Source: Actinomycetota bacterium (GTDB lineage Bacteria; Actinomycetota; Thermoleophilia; Gaiellales; Gaiellaceae). From it: a stretch of DNA of 5,199 nucleotides. Shown here piece after piece: positions 1 through 5,199 of the stretch (position 1 is the first letter of the stretch; every line of letters starts with the position of its first letter). The translations under genes were made by a program, and so were the position numbers. The notes beneath the pieces are model-generated. The model saw nothing but the letters and a program-made list of their open reading frames with translations. It was not told where the DNA came from and made no database searches. The DNA is taken from NCBI GenBank assembly GCA_013817555.1, contig JACDCN010000168.1:1-5199 (forward strand), given 5' to 3'.

Positions 1-634
1 GCGAGAGCTTCTGCTGGCGCTCGACCACATGTACCGGCACGCGGATGGTTCGGGCGTGATTGGCCACGGCACGCTGGACGGACTGGCGAATCCACCAAGT
101 TGCGTAGGTCGAGAACTTGAAGCCGCGACGCCAGTCGAACTTCTCGACCGCGCGGTTGAGCCCAAGGGTTCCCTCCTGGATGAGATCGAGGAACGGGACG
201 CCGAGCCCTCGGTAGCCCTTCGCGATGGAAACGACGAGCCGAAGATTCGACTCGATCATCTTGCGCTTCGCGATGGTGTCACCGCGCTCGATGCGCTTTG
301 CGAGCGTGACCTCCTCCGAGGCGGTGAGCAGCTTGTGCCGTCCGACGTCGGCGAGGAAGAGCTGCAGGCTGTCCGCGGCACCCGAGACGATCTCGGCTGC
401 ATACTTGGCCTGCTCCGCCGCCTCCTTCTCGGAGTCGTCGGGCTGGACGATCTCGATCTGATGCGCTTCTAGCTCGCGCTGAAGGAGCTCGGCTTCGTCC
501 TCGCTCAGGTCGTGCTCGGTCACGAAGGTTTCGAGCTCGGCCGCCTCGAGATGGCCGCCATGCTCCTCGGCGCGCTCGATGAGGCCCTTCAGATGCTCGG
601 ACTCGAGCAGTTCAATTAGCTGGTTCTGAGTCAA
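1..634 (-). CDS. rpoD: RNA polymerase sigma-70 factor, primary (RpoD/SigA) type, N-terminal part
   Basis: This is a promoter-recognition subunit of RNA polymerase. Translating the minus strand from TTG at 634 gives 211 uninterrupted codons up to the window edge, so the end of region 3 and all of region 4 lie outside. Residues about 6-63 resemble a compact region 1.1 (LIELLES, LKGLIERAEEHGGHLE), followed by an acidic linker. Region 1.2 is at about 88-120 (DSLQLFLADVGRHKLLTA, ERGD). Region 2 is at about 123-197, with SNLRLVVSIAKGYRGLG, DLIQEGTLGLNRAVEKF and the -10-binding FKFSTYATWWIRQ. Region 3 begins at TIRVPVHVVE. Presence of region 1.1 and near-consensus region 2 argue for a group 1 (housekeeping) factor. 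A group 2 paralogue cannot be excluded without region 4. The start is TTG because an in-frame stop lies at 683-685, no ATG or GTG lies between, and a good Shine-Dalgarno precedes it. The gene lies downstream of topA on the same strand, with 282 nt between them and apparently its own promoters. Confidence 0.93.
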   Translation of the reverse strand, partial: MTQNQLIELLESEHLKGLIERAEEHGGHLEAAELETFVTEHDLSEDEAELLQRELEAHQIEIVQPDDSEKEAAEQAKYAAEIVSGAADSLQLFLADVGRHKLLTASEEVTLAKRIERGDTIAKRKMIESNLRLVVSIAKGYRGLGVPFLDLIQEGTLGLNRAVEKFDWRRGFKFSTYATWWIRQSVQRAVANHARTIRVPVHVVERQQKLS

Positions 635-640
635 GATTCG

Positions 641-646
641 TCCTCT
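641..646 (-). promoter_or_regulatory. Ribosome binding site of the sigma factor gene
   Basis: The minus strand reads AGAGGA, then 6 nt, then TTG at 634. This fixes the non-ATG start, since no other start codon exists between here and the upstream in-frame stop at 683-685. The purine-rich stretch just upstream (GGAAAGGGAAAGGA) may help ribosome loading. Confidence 0.7.
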
Positions 647-688
647 ATCCTTTCCCTTTCCTCGATCCGAGGAGTAACAAACTTACGG

Positions 689-717
689 AGTGTACGGCGC
701 GATCCCTTTTCTTTCCA
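689..717 (-). promoter_or_regulatory. Candidate housekeeping-type promoter of the sigma factor gene
   Basis: On the minus strand a -35-like TGGAAA (712-717, 4 of 6 to TTGACA) is followed by 17 nt and a -10-like TACACT (689-694, 4 of 6 to TATAAT). Transcription would start near 682, giving a leader of about 48 nt. Spacing is ideal but both boxes are imperfect, so this is a pattern-based proposal only. Confidence 0.4.
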
Positions 718-751
718 GGGGGGACCGCTGCCGCAGGCGTCACAAACTCGT

Positions 752-778
752 AACGTCTGCACTCTTTCGGTTTATTCC
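752..778 (-). promoter_or_regulatory. Candidate SigR/SigH-like (ECF, thiol-stress type) promoter of the sigma factor gene
   Basis: The minus strand carries GGAATA starting at 778 and CGTT ending at 752. Counting GGAAT (774-778) to GTT (752-754), the spacer is 19 nt. This matches the GGAAT-N18/19-GTT consensus of actinobacterial SigR/SigH promoters. It lies between the hairpin after topA and the housekeeping-type promoter candidate, pointing at the sigma gene, and would give a leader of about 110 nt. Known parallel: the primary sigma gene hrdB of Streptomyces has a SigR-dependent promoter. Function here is inferred, and no SigR homologue is in the window. Confidence 0.4.
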
Positions 779-809
779 GCTCCCGAGGTCTTTGCGGTTC
801 ACGGCACAC

Positions 810-829
810 GCCAGCGAAGACTCGCTGGC
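810..829 (-). terminator. Perfect 8-bp hairpin downstream of topA, possible terminator
   Basis: GCCAGCGA (810-817) and TCGCTGGC (822-829) are exact reverse complements around a 4-nt loop. The hairpin lies about 87 nt after the topA stop and upstream of both promoter candidates of the sigma gene, where a topA terminator would be expected. No T-tract follows on either strand, so it would be a U-less hairpin terminator of the kind proposed in actinobacteria, or just a structured spacer. Confidence 0.4.
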
Positions 830-916
830 CAACTACTCACCTAGGACGTGGACGCCCTTGGCAAGTTAGATCATCCCGCACCCGCCGGACGAGTTGAACC
901 GTCGTTAACCGCTTGC

Positions 917-3442
917 TTACCCGCTCTTTGCGCGCTTTTCGCTCAAAAGCTCCGTTGCACGCTCGGGTGTGAGACCTTCCACCGTGTCGCCGCGCCGGAG
1001 GCTCGCGTTCGTCTCGCCGTCGGTTACGTAGGGGCCGAAGCGACCTTCTTTCAGGATGATCTTGCGCCCGCTGCCAGGATCGTCTCCCAGCTCGCGAAGC
1101 GGCGCTCGGGCACCGCTCCGCTGCCCCCTGCGGCGAGCCGGTTGCGCGAGAAGTGCGAGTGCGTCGTCGAGGTTGATCGTGAAGAGCTCGTCCTCGCTCT
1201 CGAGCGACCTCGACTCCGATCCCTTCTTCACGTACGGCCCGTACCGCCCGTTTTGCGCGGTGACTTCTTCGCCCTCGACCTCGCCGATCACGCGGGGAAG
1301 TGAGAGCAGCTGCACGGCGTCGTCGAGCGAAACGGTCTCGGGGGACATCGAGCGGAAGAGTGACGCCGTTCGCGGCTTTCCGTCGCCGTCCTCGGGCAGC
1401 ACCTCCGTGAGATACGGGCCGTAGCGGCCGGAGCGCACGGCAATCTCGTGTCCGGTTTCCGGATGTGCGCCGAGAGAGCGACCGTCGGGCTGAGCGAGCA
1501 GCTCCTCCGCCTTGGCGGCGGTCAGCTCGTCCGGCGCGACATCAGGCGCAAGGCTCGCCCGCTCTTCGCCTCGCTCGAGGTAGGGGCCGTACCGCCCGAC
1601 CCGCACGACCGCGTCCGTGCCAGGGATGGCAATCGAGTTGACGGCGCGCGCGTCGATCTCGTCGAGATGGTCGGTGACGAGGTGGTGGAGGCCCGGATCG
1701 CCGCCTTCCCCGAAGTAGAAGCGCTGCAGCCAGGCCACCCGGTTCTCTCGGCCGGCCGCGATCTCGTCGAGGTCGTCCTCCATGCGTGCCGTGAAGTCGA
1801 AGTCGACGAGCTGCTCGAAATGACGCTCGAGCAGGTTGACGACGGCGAAGGCGACGAAGGTCGGCACGAGAGCGGATCCCTTCTTGAAGACGTAGCCGCG
1901 GTCGACGATCGTCGAGAGGATTGCGGCGTAGGTCGACGGTCGTCCGATTCCCCGCTCCTCGAGCGCGCGGACGAGGGTCGGCTCGGTGTACCGCGGCGGC
2001 GGCGTCGTCGCATGACCCTCGGGCTCGAGCCCGAGGGCAGTCAGGGGATCGCCTGGAGTGACCGCCGGCAGGCGGCGTTCGTCTTCGTCCTCCGACGGCT
2101 CGTCGCGACCTTCCTCGTACGCGGCCAGGAATCCCCTGAACGTGAGTACCGTGCCGGAAGCTCCGAACTCCGCGTCCTCGCGATCCGTGGTTGCGCCGAT
2201 GCGGAGGCTCAGCGTGCGGCCGACGGCGTCCTCCATCTGGGAGGCGAGGGTGCGCCTCCAGATCAGCTCGTAGAGCGCAAGCTCGTCGCGTGAGACCTCC
2301 GGCTTGAGCTCCTCGGGCGTCTTGAAGCGTTCGCCCGCAGGCCGAATGGCCTCGTGGGCCTCCTGTGCGTTCTTGACCTTGCGCTCGTACAGCCGCGGCT
2401 TCGCGGGTACGTGGTCGTCGCCGAAGAGCTCACGCGCCTGCGAGCGAGCGGCCTCGAGCGCGGATCCGGCGAGCGTCGTCGAGTCCGTTCGCATGTAAGT
2501 GATGTGCCCGGCCTCGTACAGCCGCTGCGCCAGACGCATCGTCGTCTGTGCCGAGAAACGGAGCTTGCGACTTGCCTCCTGTTGCAGCGTCGACGTCATG
2601 AAGGGCGCCGACGGCCGCCGTCGGTACGGCTTCTCGTCCGAGGACCGCACCACGAACGGCGCAACCTCGAGCCGCTCGGCGAGCCCGCGGGCAGCCTGTT
2701 CGTCGAGCGTGACGAGCGTCTCGTCGCGAAGAGTCCCGTCGGGTGCGAAGTCACGGCCCTGGGCGACGCGTCTTCCATCCAGACCGACGAGCCGCGCGTC
2801 GAACGACCCGGGGTCGAGAGTCGCGACGATGTCCCAGTACTCGGACGAGACGAAGGCGACGCGTTCGCGCTCTCGTTGCACGACCAGTCGTGTCGCCACG
2901 GACTGCACGCGTCCCGCGGAGAGACCGCGCGTTACCTTCTTCCAGAGGACCGGCGATACCTCGTAGCCGTAGAGCCGGTCGAGGATGCGCCTCGTCTCCT
3001 GCGCGTCCACCAGGTGTTCGTCGATCCCGCGTGTGTCGGCCAGCGCCTTCTCGATCGCATCGCGTGTGATCTCGTGGAAGACCATGCGGCGCACCGGCAC
3101 TTTCGGCTTCAGCACCTGGACGAGATGCCACGCGATCGCCTCGCCCTCGCGGTCCTCGTCCGTCGCGAGCAACAGCTCGTCGGCACCGGCGAGGTGCTTC
3201 TTCAGCTCGCTCACGATCTTCTTCTTCTTCGGGTCGACGACGTAGTACGGCTCGAAGGCGTGCTCGACATCGACGCCGAGCGCGCCGTAGCGCTTGCGCT
3301 CCTCCTTGGGAATCTCCGAGGCGCGGTCCGGAAGATCGCGCACGTGGCCGATGCTCGACTCGACCACGTACTCGGAGCCAAGATAACCCGCGATTGTTCG
3401 CGCCTTCGCGGGCGACTCCACGATGACGAGGCGCTTTGTCAC
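917..3442 (-). CDS. topA: DNA topoisomerase I (type IA)
   Basis: This enzyme relaxes negatively supercoiled DNA by a Mg-dependent single-strand break and passage through a 5'-phosphotyrosine link. The gene is complete: 841 codons, GTG start, TAA stop. The TOPRIM domain (about 3-113) has the nucleotidyl Glu9 in VIVESPAKARTI and the metal-binding Asp95/Asp97/Glu99 in ATDEDREGE. The strand-passage core (about 127-580) has SAGRVQS at 175-181, the catalytic Tyr316 in GHITYMRTDS with Arg318 beside it, and GIGRPSTYAAI at 498. An acidic stretch sits at 443-457. The C-terminus carries four topoisomerase C-terminal repeats with cores GRYGPY at 616, 672 and 732 and GRFGPY at 800. There is no zinc ribbon, and I find no cysteine in the protein. 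The tail after the last repeat is short (ending SEKRAKSG), without the long lysine-rich tail of Mycobacterium or Streptomyces TopA. The N-terminus matches the family, so the neighbouring IS has not cut into the coding sequence. Confidence 0.98.
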   Translation of the reverse strand: MTKRLVIVESPAKARTIAGYLGSEYVVESSIGHVRDLPDRASEIPKEERKRYGALGVDVEHAFEPYYVVDPKKKKIVSELKKHLAGADELLLATDEDREGEAIAWHLVQVLKPKVPVRRMVFHEITRDAIEKALADTRGIDEHLVDAQETRRILDRLYGYEVSPVLWKKVTRGLSAGRVQSVATRLVVQRERERVAFVSSEYWDIVATLDPGSFDARLVGLDGRRVAQGRDFAPDGTLRDETLVTLDEQAARGLAERLEVAPFVVRSSDEKPYRRRPSAPFMTSTLQQEASRKLRFSAQTTMRLAQRLYEAGHITYMRTDSTTLAGSALEAARSQARELFGDDHVPAKPRLYERKVKNAQEAHEAIRPAGERFKTPEELKPEVSRDELALYELIWRRTLASQMEDAVGRTLSLRIGATTDREDAEFGASGTVLTFRGFLAAYEEGRDEPSEDEDERRLPAVTPGDPLTALGLEPEGHATTPPPRYTEPTLVRALEERGIGRPSTYAAILSTIVDRGYVFKKGSALVPTFVAFAVVNLLERHFEQLVDFDFTARMEDDLDEIAAGRENRVAWLQRFYFGEGGDPGLHHLVTDHLDEIDARAVNSIAIPGTDAVVRVGRYGPYLERGEERASLAPDVAPDELTAAKAEELLAQPDGRSLGAHPETGHEIAVRSGRYGPYLTEVLPEDGDGKPRTASLFRSMSPETVSLDDAVQLLSLPRVIGEVEGEEVTAQNGRYGPYVKKGSESRSLESEDELFTINLDDALALLAQPARRRGQRSGARAPLRELGDDPGSGRKIILKEGRFGPYVTDGETNASLRRGDTVEGLTPERATELLSEKRAKSG

Positions 3443-3446
3443 GGCG

Positions 3447-3477
3447 GGACACCTTAGCTACCCGGATCCTGCGATAA
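3447..3477 (+). repeat. Left terminal inverted repeat of the IS1380-family element
   Basis: This copy starts GGACACCTTAGCTACCC and ends TCCTGCGATAA. It matches the reverse complement of 5048-5077 at every base except one extra T at 3454-3455. An extended -10-like TGCGATAAC sits at its inner edge (3470-3478) pointing toward the transposase, but without a usable -35 it is only a weak promoter suggestion. Confidence 0.88.
3450..3455 (-). promoter_or_regulatory. topA ribosome binding site, located inside the IS terminal repeat
   Basis: The minus strand reads AAGGTG, then 7 nt, then the GTG start at 3442. The spacing is good and supports GTG as the start. The motif lies wholly within the IS left terminal inverted repeat (3447-3477), so the present RBS is contributed by the mobile element rather than by the original topA leader. 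Confidence 0.65.
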
Positions 3478-3489
3478 CGCGCGGGTAGC
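3457..3489. other. Hairpin-forming inverted repeat at the IS left end
   Basis: GCTACCCG (3457-3464) and CGGGTAGC (3482-3489) are exact reverse complements around a 17-nt loop. The outer arm lies in the terminal repeat and the inner arm in the IS interior. The right end lacks the inner arm. In a topA-sense transcript the stem would end one base before the AAGGTG Shine-Dalgarno. In a transposase-sense transcript entering from outside it would form about 60 nt upstream of the transposase RBS. Many ISs use such end hairpins to blunt expression from read-through transcripts; that role here is inference. Confidence 0.5.
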
Positions 3490-3552
3490 GCCCCAAGAGA
3501 CGTCCTCCCTGCCGCTCACCATGGGTGTTGACAAGACATCCCGCGAGCGACA

Positions 3553-3558
3553 GGGAGG
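3553..3558 (+). promoter_or_regulatory. Ribosome binding site of the IS1380-family transposase
   Basis: GGGAGG lies 5 nt before TTG at 3564 and 11 nt before ATG at 3570. The reading frame is open further upstream (GTG at 3525), but no Shine-Dalgarno precedes that codon, so the extra N-terminal residues are probably not translated. Confidence 0.6.
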
Positions 3559-3563
3559 CACTC

Positions 3564-4880
3564 TTGAAGATGAAGCTAGCAGGGCGGTCGGCGCTGGTCC
3601 GGATCGTGCCCTCGAGTCAGCTGATCACTGCCCACGCCGGGCTCGTGCTCGTGCGAGAGCTCGCCAGTCGGCTCGGCTTGCCGGAGCTGCTCGACCGGGT
3701 CACGGTCAAGGAGCGTCGGCGGGGGTACTCGCCCTCGCAGCAGGTGCTCGCGCTCTGCGAGACGCTGATCGCGGGCGGCGACTGTCTCGACGACGTCGCC
3801 CTGCTCAGGGGTGATGCAGCCCAAAAGCGTCTTCGCGGCCATGCCCTGCCCGACGCGACCACGCTCGGCCGCTTCCTGCGCCGCTTCTCGCTCGGCCACC
3901 TCGGCCAGCTCAACCGCGCCCTCGACGAGCTGTTTGCGCGTGTCCATCCGCTGCTCGACCGGGACACGGTGACGCTCGACCTGGACGCGACCTACATCGA
4001 GACGCACGCTCCGGTCGGCTCGCGCCAGGGTGCACGCGGTACCTATCAGGGCAAGGTCGCCTGGCACCCGCTGCTCTGCTTCGTCTCGGAGACAGGCGAG
4101 TGGCTGCACGCGAAGCTGCGCAACGGCCATGCCGCCGCCTCGACCGGCGCCAGCGGCTTCTTGGGCGAGTGCCTGCGTCGGCTGCCGGGGAAGACGCGGG
4201 TCTACCTGCGCGCCGACGAGGGCTTCTTCGGCCAGCGCTTCCTCACCGAGCTCGAGCGGCGCTCGCTCACCTACGCGATCGGCGCGCCGCTCATCGTCTC
4301 GGTGCGGGCGCGCATCGGCGAGATCGGAGAGCACGAGTGGCAGCCGTCGAGCTACAGGGCGGGCAGTGAGGTCGCGAGCCTCGCCTGGAAGCCGAAGACG
4401 TGGGCGAAGGAGCGGCGCTTCGTCGTCCGCCGCGACCCGCTCGAGCCGGGCGAGCAGCTCTCGCTCGCCGGCAGCGAGTGGCACTACTGGGCGCTCGTCA
4501 CCAACGACGAGGAGCGCTCCGCCGACGAGCTCGAGCGCTGGCACCGGGCGAAGGCGAACGTCGAAAACCGGATCAAGGAAGCGAAGCTCGGGCTCGGCCT
4601 CGACAACCTGCCCTCGCAGCGCTTCCACGCGAATTGGGCCTATCTGCTGGTCACGCTCCTCGCCTTCAACCTGCTCACCTGGCTGAAGCTCGTCGCGCTC
4701 CCCGCGGCCGAGCGGGGAAGCTACGCCAAGCGGCTGCGCTTCCGCTTCATCGCGGTGGCGGGGAGCGTCGGCCGCAGCGGTCGACGCCTCGTCTTGCGCC
4801 TCCAGGCCGGCTACCCGCTCCTTGCCGACTTCCTGCGCGCGCTCGACCGCATTCGCGGACTCGCTCGCGCGCCGGCCTGA
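3564..4880 (+). CDS. IS1380-family transposase (DDE type)
   Basis: This enzyme catalyses cut-and-join of its own IS ends using a DDE (RNase H-like) active site. From the TTG start the protein is 438 residues, full length for the family; from ATG 3570 it is 436. The N-terminal part (about 1-110) is the helical DNA-binding region typical of the family, including YSPSQQVLALCETLIAGGDCLDD and an ALPDATTLGRFLRRF motif. Catalytic candidates are Asp141 in TLDLDATYIE (codon 3984-3986), Asp218 in YLRADEGFF (4215-4217) and Glu334 in KANVENRIKEAKLGLGLD (4563-4565). The family block HANWAYLLVTLLAFNLLTWLK follows the Glu. All three acidic residues are present with no frameshift or stop, so the enzyme looks intact. 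It is the only gene between the two inverted repeats, about 85 nt inside the left one and 167 nt before the right one. It runs convergent to nothing and divergent from topA. The choice between TTG 3564 and ATG 3570 rests on RBS spacing. Confidence 0.93.
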   Translation: MKMKLAGRSALVRIVPSSQLITAHAGLVLVRELASRLGLPELLDRVTVKERRRGYSPSQQVLALCETLIAGGDCLDDVALLRGDAAQKRLRGHALPDATTLGRFLRRFSLGHLGQLNRALDELFARVHPLLDRDTVTLDLDATYIETHAPVGSRQGARGTYQGKVAWHPLLCFVSETGEWLHAKLRNGHAAASTGASGFLGECLRRLPGKTRVYLRADEGFFGQRFLTELERRSLTYAIGAPLIVSVRARIGEIGEHEWQPSSYRAGSEVASLAWKPKTWAKERRFVVRRDPLEPGEQLSLAGSEWHYWALVTNDEERSADELERWHRAKANVENRIKEAKLGLGLDNLPSQRFHANWAYLLVTLLAFNLLTWLKLVALPAAERGSYAKRLRFRFIAVAGSVGRSGRRLVLRLQAGYPLLADFLRALDRIRGLARAPA

Positions 4881-4907
4881 CGCTCGGCCCCTCCCGTAAC
4901 CGACCTC

Positions 4908-4944
4908 GCCCGGCCTCCGCAGCGGAGCCACCCCGCAGCCGGGC
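4908..4944 (+). terminator. GC-rich nested stem-loop after the transposase, possible terminator
   Basis: GCCCGGC (4908-4914) pairs with GCCGGGC (4938-4944). Inside it CTCCG (4915-4919) pairs with CGGAG (4923-4927) around a 3-nt loop. It lies 28 nt after the transposase stop, where a terminator would fit, but no T-tract follows. The rest of the gap to the right terminal repeat (4945-5047) shows nothing recognisable. Confidence 0.3.
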
Positions 4945-5047
4945 CGGTGCACTCGCCCGCGCTCGTCATCCGTGCTCGTAAGCGTCCGTCGATAGCAATC
5001 GACCGCGCTTCGGCCCGAAATCGGCCTCGAAACGGCTTCTCAGCTGC

Positions 5048-5077
5048 TTATCGCAGGATCCGGGTAGCTAGGTGTCC
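5048..5077 (-). repeat. Right terminal inverted repeat of the IS1380-family element
   Basis: Read on the minus strand from 5077 inward it begins GGACACCTAGCTACCC and ends TCCTGCGATAA. This is the partner of the left end with one T fewer. Just inside the repeats the two ends diverge completely, which fixes the inner boundary. The outermost C overlaps the stop codon of the neighbouring transposase fragment. Confidence 0.88.
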
Positions 5078-5199
5078 TACCCACAGACGTTGTGAACGCG
5101 GCTAATCGGTGGCCGGTCTCCGAGCGAGCTGTGGGGCCTGCGCCGGTTGTAGTGGTCGAGCCAGTGTGGCAGCGCCTGGTTGCGTTGTCGATGTGAGCG
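5077..5199 (-). CDS. IS481/IS3-type transposase, C-terminal fragment
   Basis: The minus strand has 40 codons plus a TAG stop, entering from the window edge. The wording ALPHWLDHYNRRRPHSSLG followed by DRPPISRVHNV is the hallmark C-terminal end of rve-type integrases in IS481 (and related IS3) transposases, just after the catalytic Glu, which lies outside the window. The final residues NVCG then stop look cut short, because relatives as I recall them usually continue a few residues. The stop TAG at 5077-5079 uses the outermost base of the IS1380-type terminal repeat. I therefore infer that the IS1380-type element inserted into, or was joined to, the very end of this gene. No own terminal repeat of this second IS is visible. 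Family assignment rests on a short segment; IS481 is favoured over IS3. Confidence 0.8.
   Translation of the reverse strand, partial: RSHRQRNQALPHWLDHYNRRRPHSSLGDRPPISRVHNVCG

Larger units (their letters stand above)
3447..5077 (+). mobile_element. Complete IS1380-family insertion sequence (about 1631 bp)
   Basis: Two ~30-bp inverted repeats (3447-3477 and 5048-5077) bracket a single transposase gene. The total length of about 1.63 kb matches the IS1380 family (for example ISEcp1, about 1.66 kb), and the transposase belongs to that family. The left end stops 4 nt before the topA start codon. The right end meets the 3' end of an IS481/IS3-type transposase gene. IS1380-family elements usually make a 4-bp target duplication, but the flanking tetramers here (GGCG at 3443-3446, TACC at 5078-5081) do not match. 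The exact outer ends are uncertain by a few bases because the repeats differ by one nucleotide near the tip. The transposase reading frame is open, so the element may still be active or was until recently. Confidence 0.85.

Noticed and set aside
29..472. A 147-codon plus-strand open frame at the left edge
   Set aside because: It is antisense to sigma-70 regions 1.2-3, whose minus-strand translation is strongly conserved.
860..910. A tRNA-like GGTTCAACTC on the minus strand
   Set aside because: It resembles a T-loop, but the flanks give only 3 bp of stem, and no acceptor, anticodon or D arm can be built around it.
848..1303. A 151-codon plus-strand open frame spanning the end of topA and the intergenic region
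   Set aside because: It mostly overlaps topA in antisense and shows no Shine-Dalgarno or family resemblance.
2354..3457. A 367-codon plus-strand open frame opposite topA (and a similar one at 1448-2293)
   Set aside because: These are antisense shadows of a gene with unambiguous catalytic motifs. Their composition is Arg/Leu/Val-rich with no recognisable domain.
3521..3560. Alternative transposase starts (GTG at 3525, ATG at 3521 in another frame) and a TTGACA at 3528-3533 as a -35 box
   Set aside because: No Shine-Dalgarno precedes 3525, and the 3521 frame leads into a shadow protein. No -10 sequence lies 16-19 nt after TTGACA.
3576..4952. A long open frame (458 codons) on the minus strand opposite the IS1380-type transposase
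   Set aside because: It is longer than the transposase, but its translation is Arg/Glu/Ala/Leu-rich and matches no family I recognise. The plus-strand frame has clear DDE motifs. High GC with few A/T-rich stop codons explains the shadow frame.
1..5199. CRISPR arrays, tandem repeats, rRNA or tRNA genes, toxin-antitoxin or defence genes
   Set aside because: I saw no regularly spaced repeats, no RNA-gene structure and no extra coding region. The window is accounted for by two backbone genes and two insertion sequences.

Overview
This is a GC-rich window with actinobacterial character. It has non-ATG starts, strong G/C third-position bias, a DNA topoisomerase I with GRYGPY-type C-terminal repeats and no zinc ribbon, and a primary-type sigma factor with TIRVPVHVVE wording. 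My best guess is class Thermoleophilia or a relative. The class is inference from protein wording, not a search result. No undescribed multi-gene system is visible. The interesting part is how two insertion sequences abut an essential housekeeping gene.

Positions 1-916 (minus strand): the N-terminal 211 codons of a group 1-like sigma-70 factor (rpoD/sigA type) start at a TTG at 634 and run off the left edge. Its roughly 280-nt upstream region holds an RBS, a housekeeping-type promoter candidate, a SigR/SigH-like (GGAAT-N19-GTT) promoter candidate, and a perfect 8-bp hairpin that may end topA transcription.

Positions 917-3442 (minus strand): complete topA, 841 codons, GTG start, with all TOPRIM and catalytic motifs intact.

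Positions 3447-5077: a complete IS1380-family insertion sequence of about 1.63 kb. It has ~30-bp terminal inverted repeats and one plus-strand DDE transposase gene (3564-4880). Its left terminal repeat contains the topA Shine-Dalgarno sequence and ends only 4 nt before the topA start codon. The insertion has therefore replaced the native 5' leader of topA.

Positions 5077-5199 (minus strand): the last 40 codons of a second transposase (IS481/IS3-type rve integrase C-terminus), cut by the right window edge. Its stop codon falls at the junction with the IS1380-type right end. No target-site duplication flanks the IS1380-type element, so its two sides may have been joined by rearrangement.

topA and the sigma gene point the same way and form the chromosomal backbone. 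The two transposases are accessory. How topA is now transcribed is the main open question: either from something inside the IS or by read-through from the IS481-side strand.
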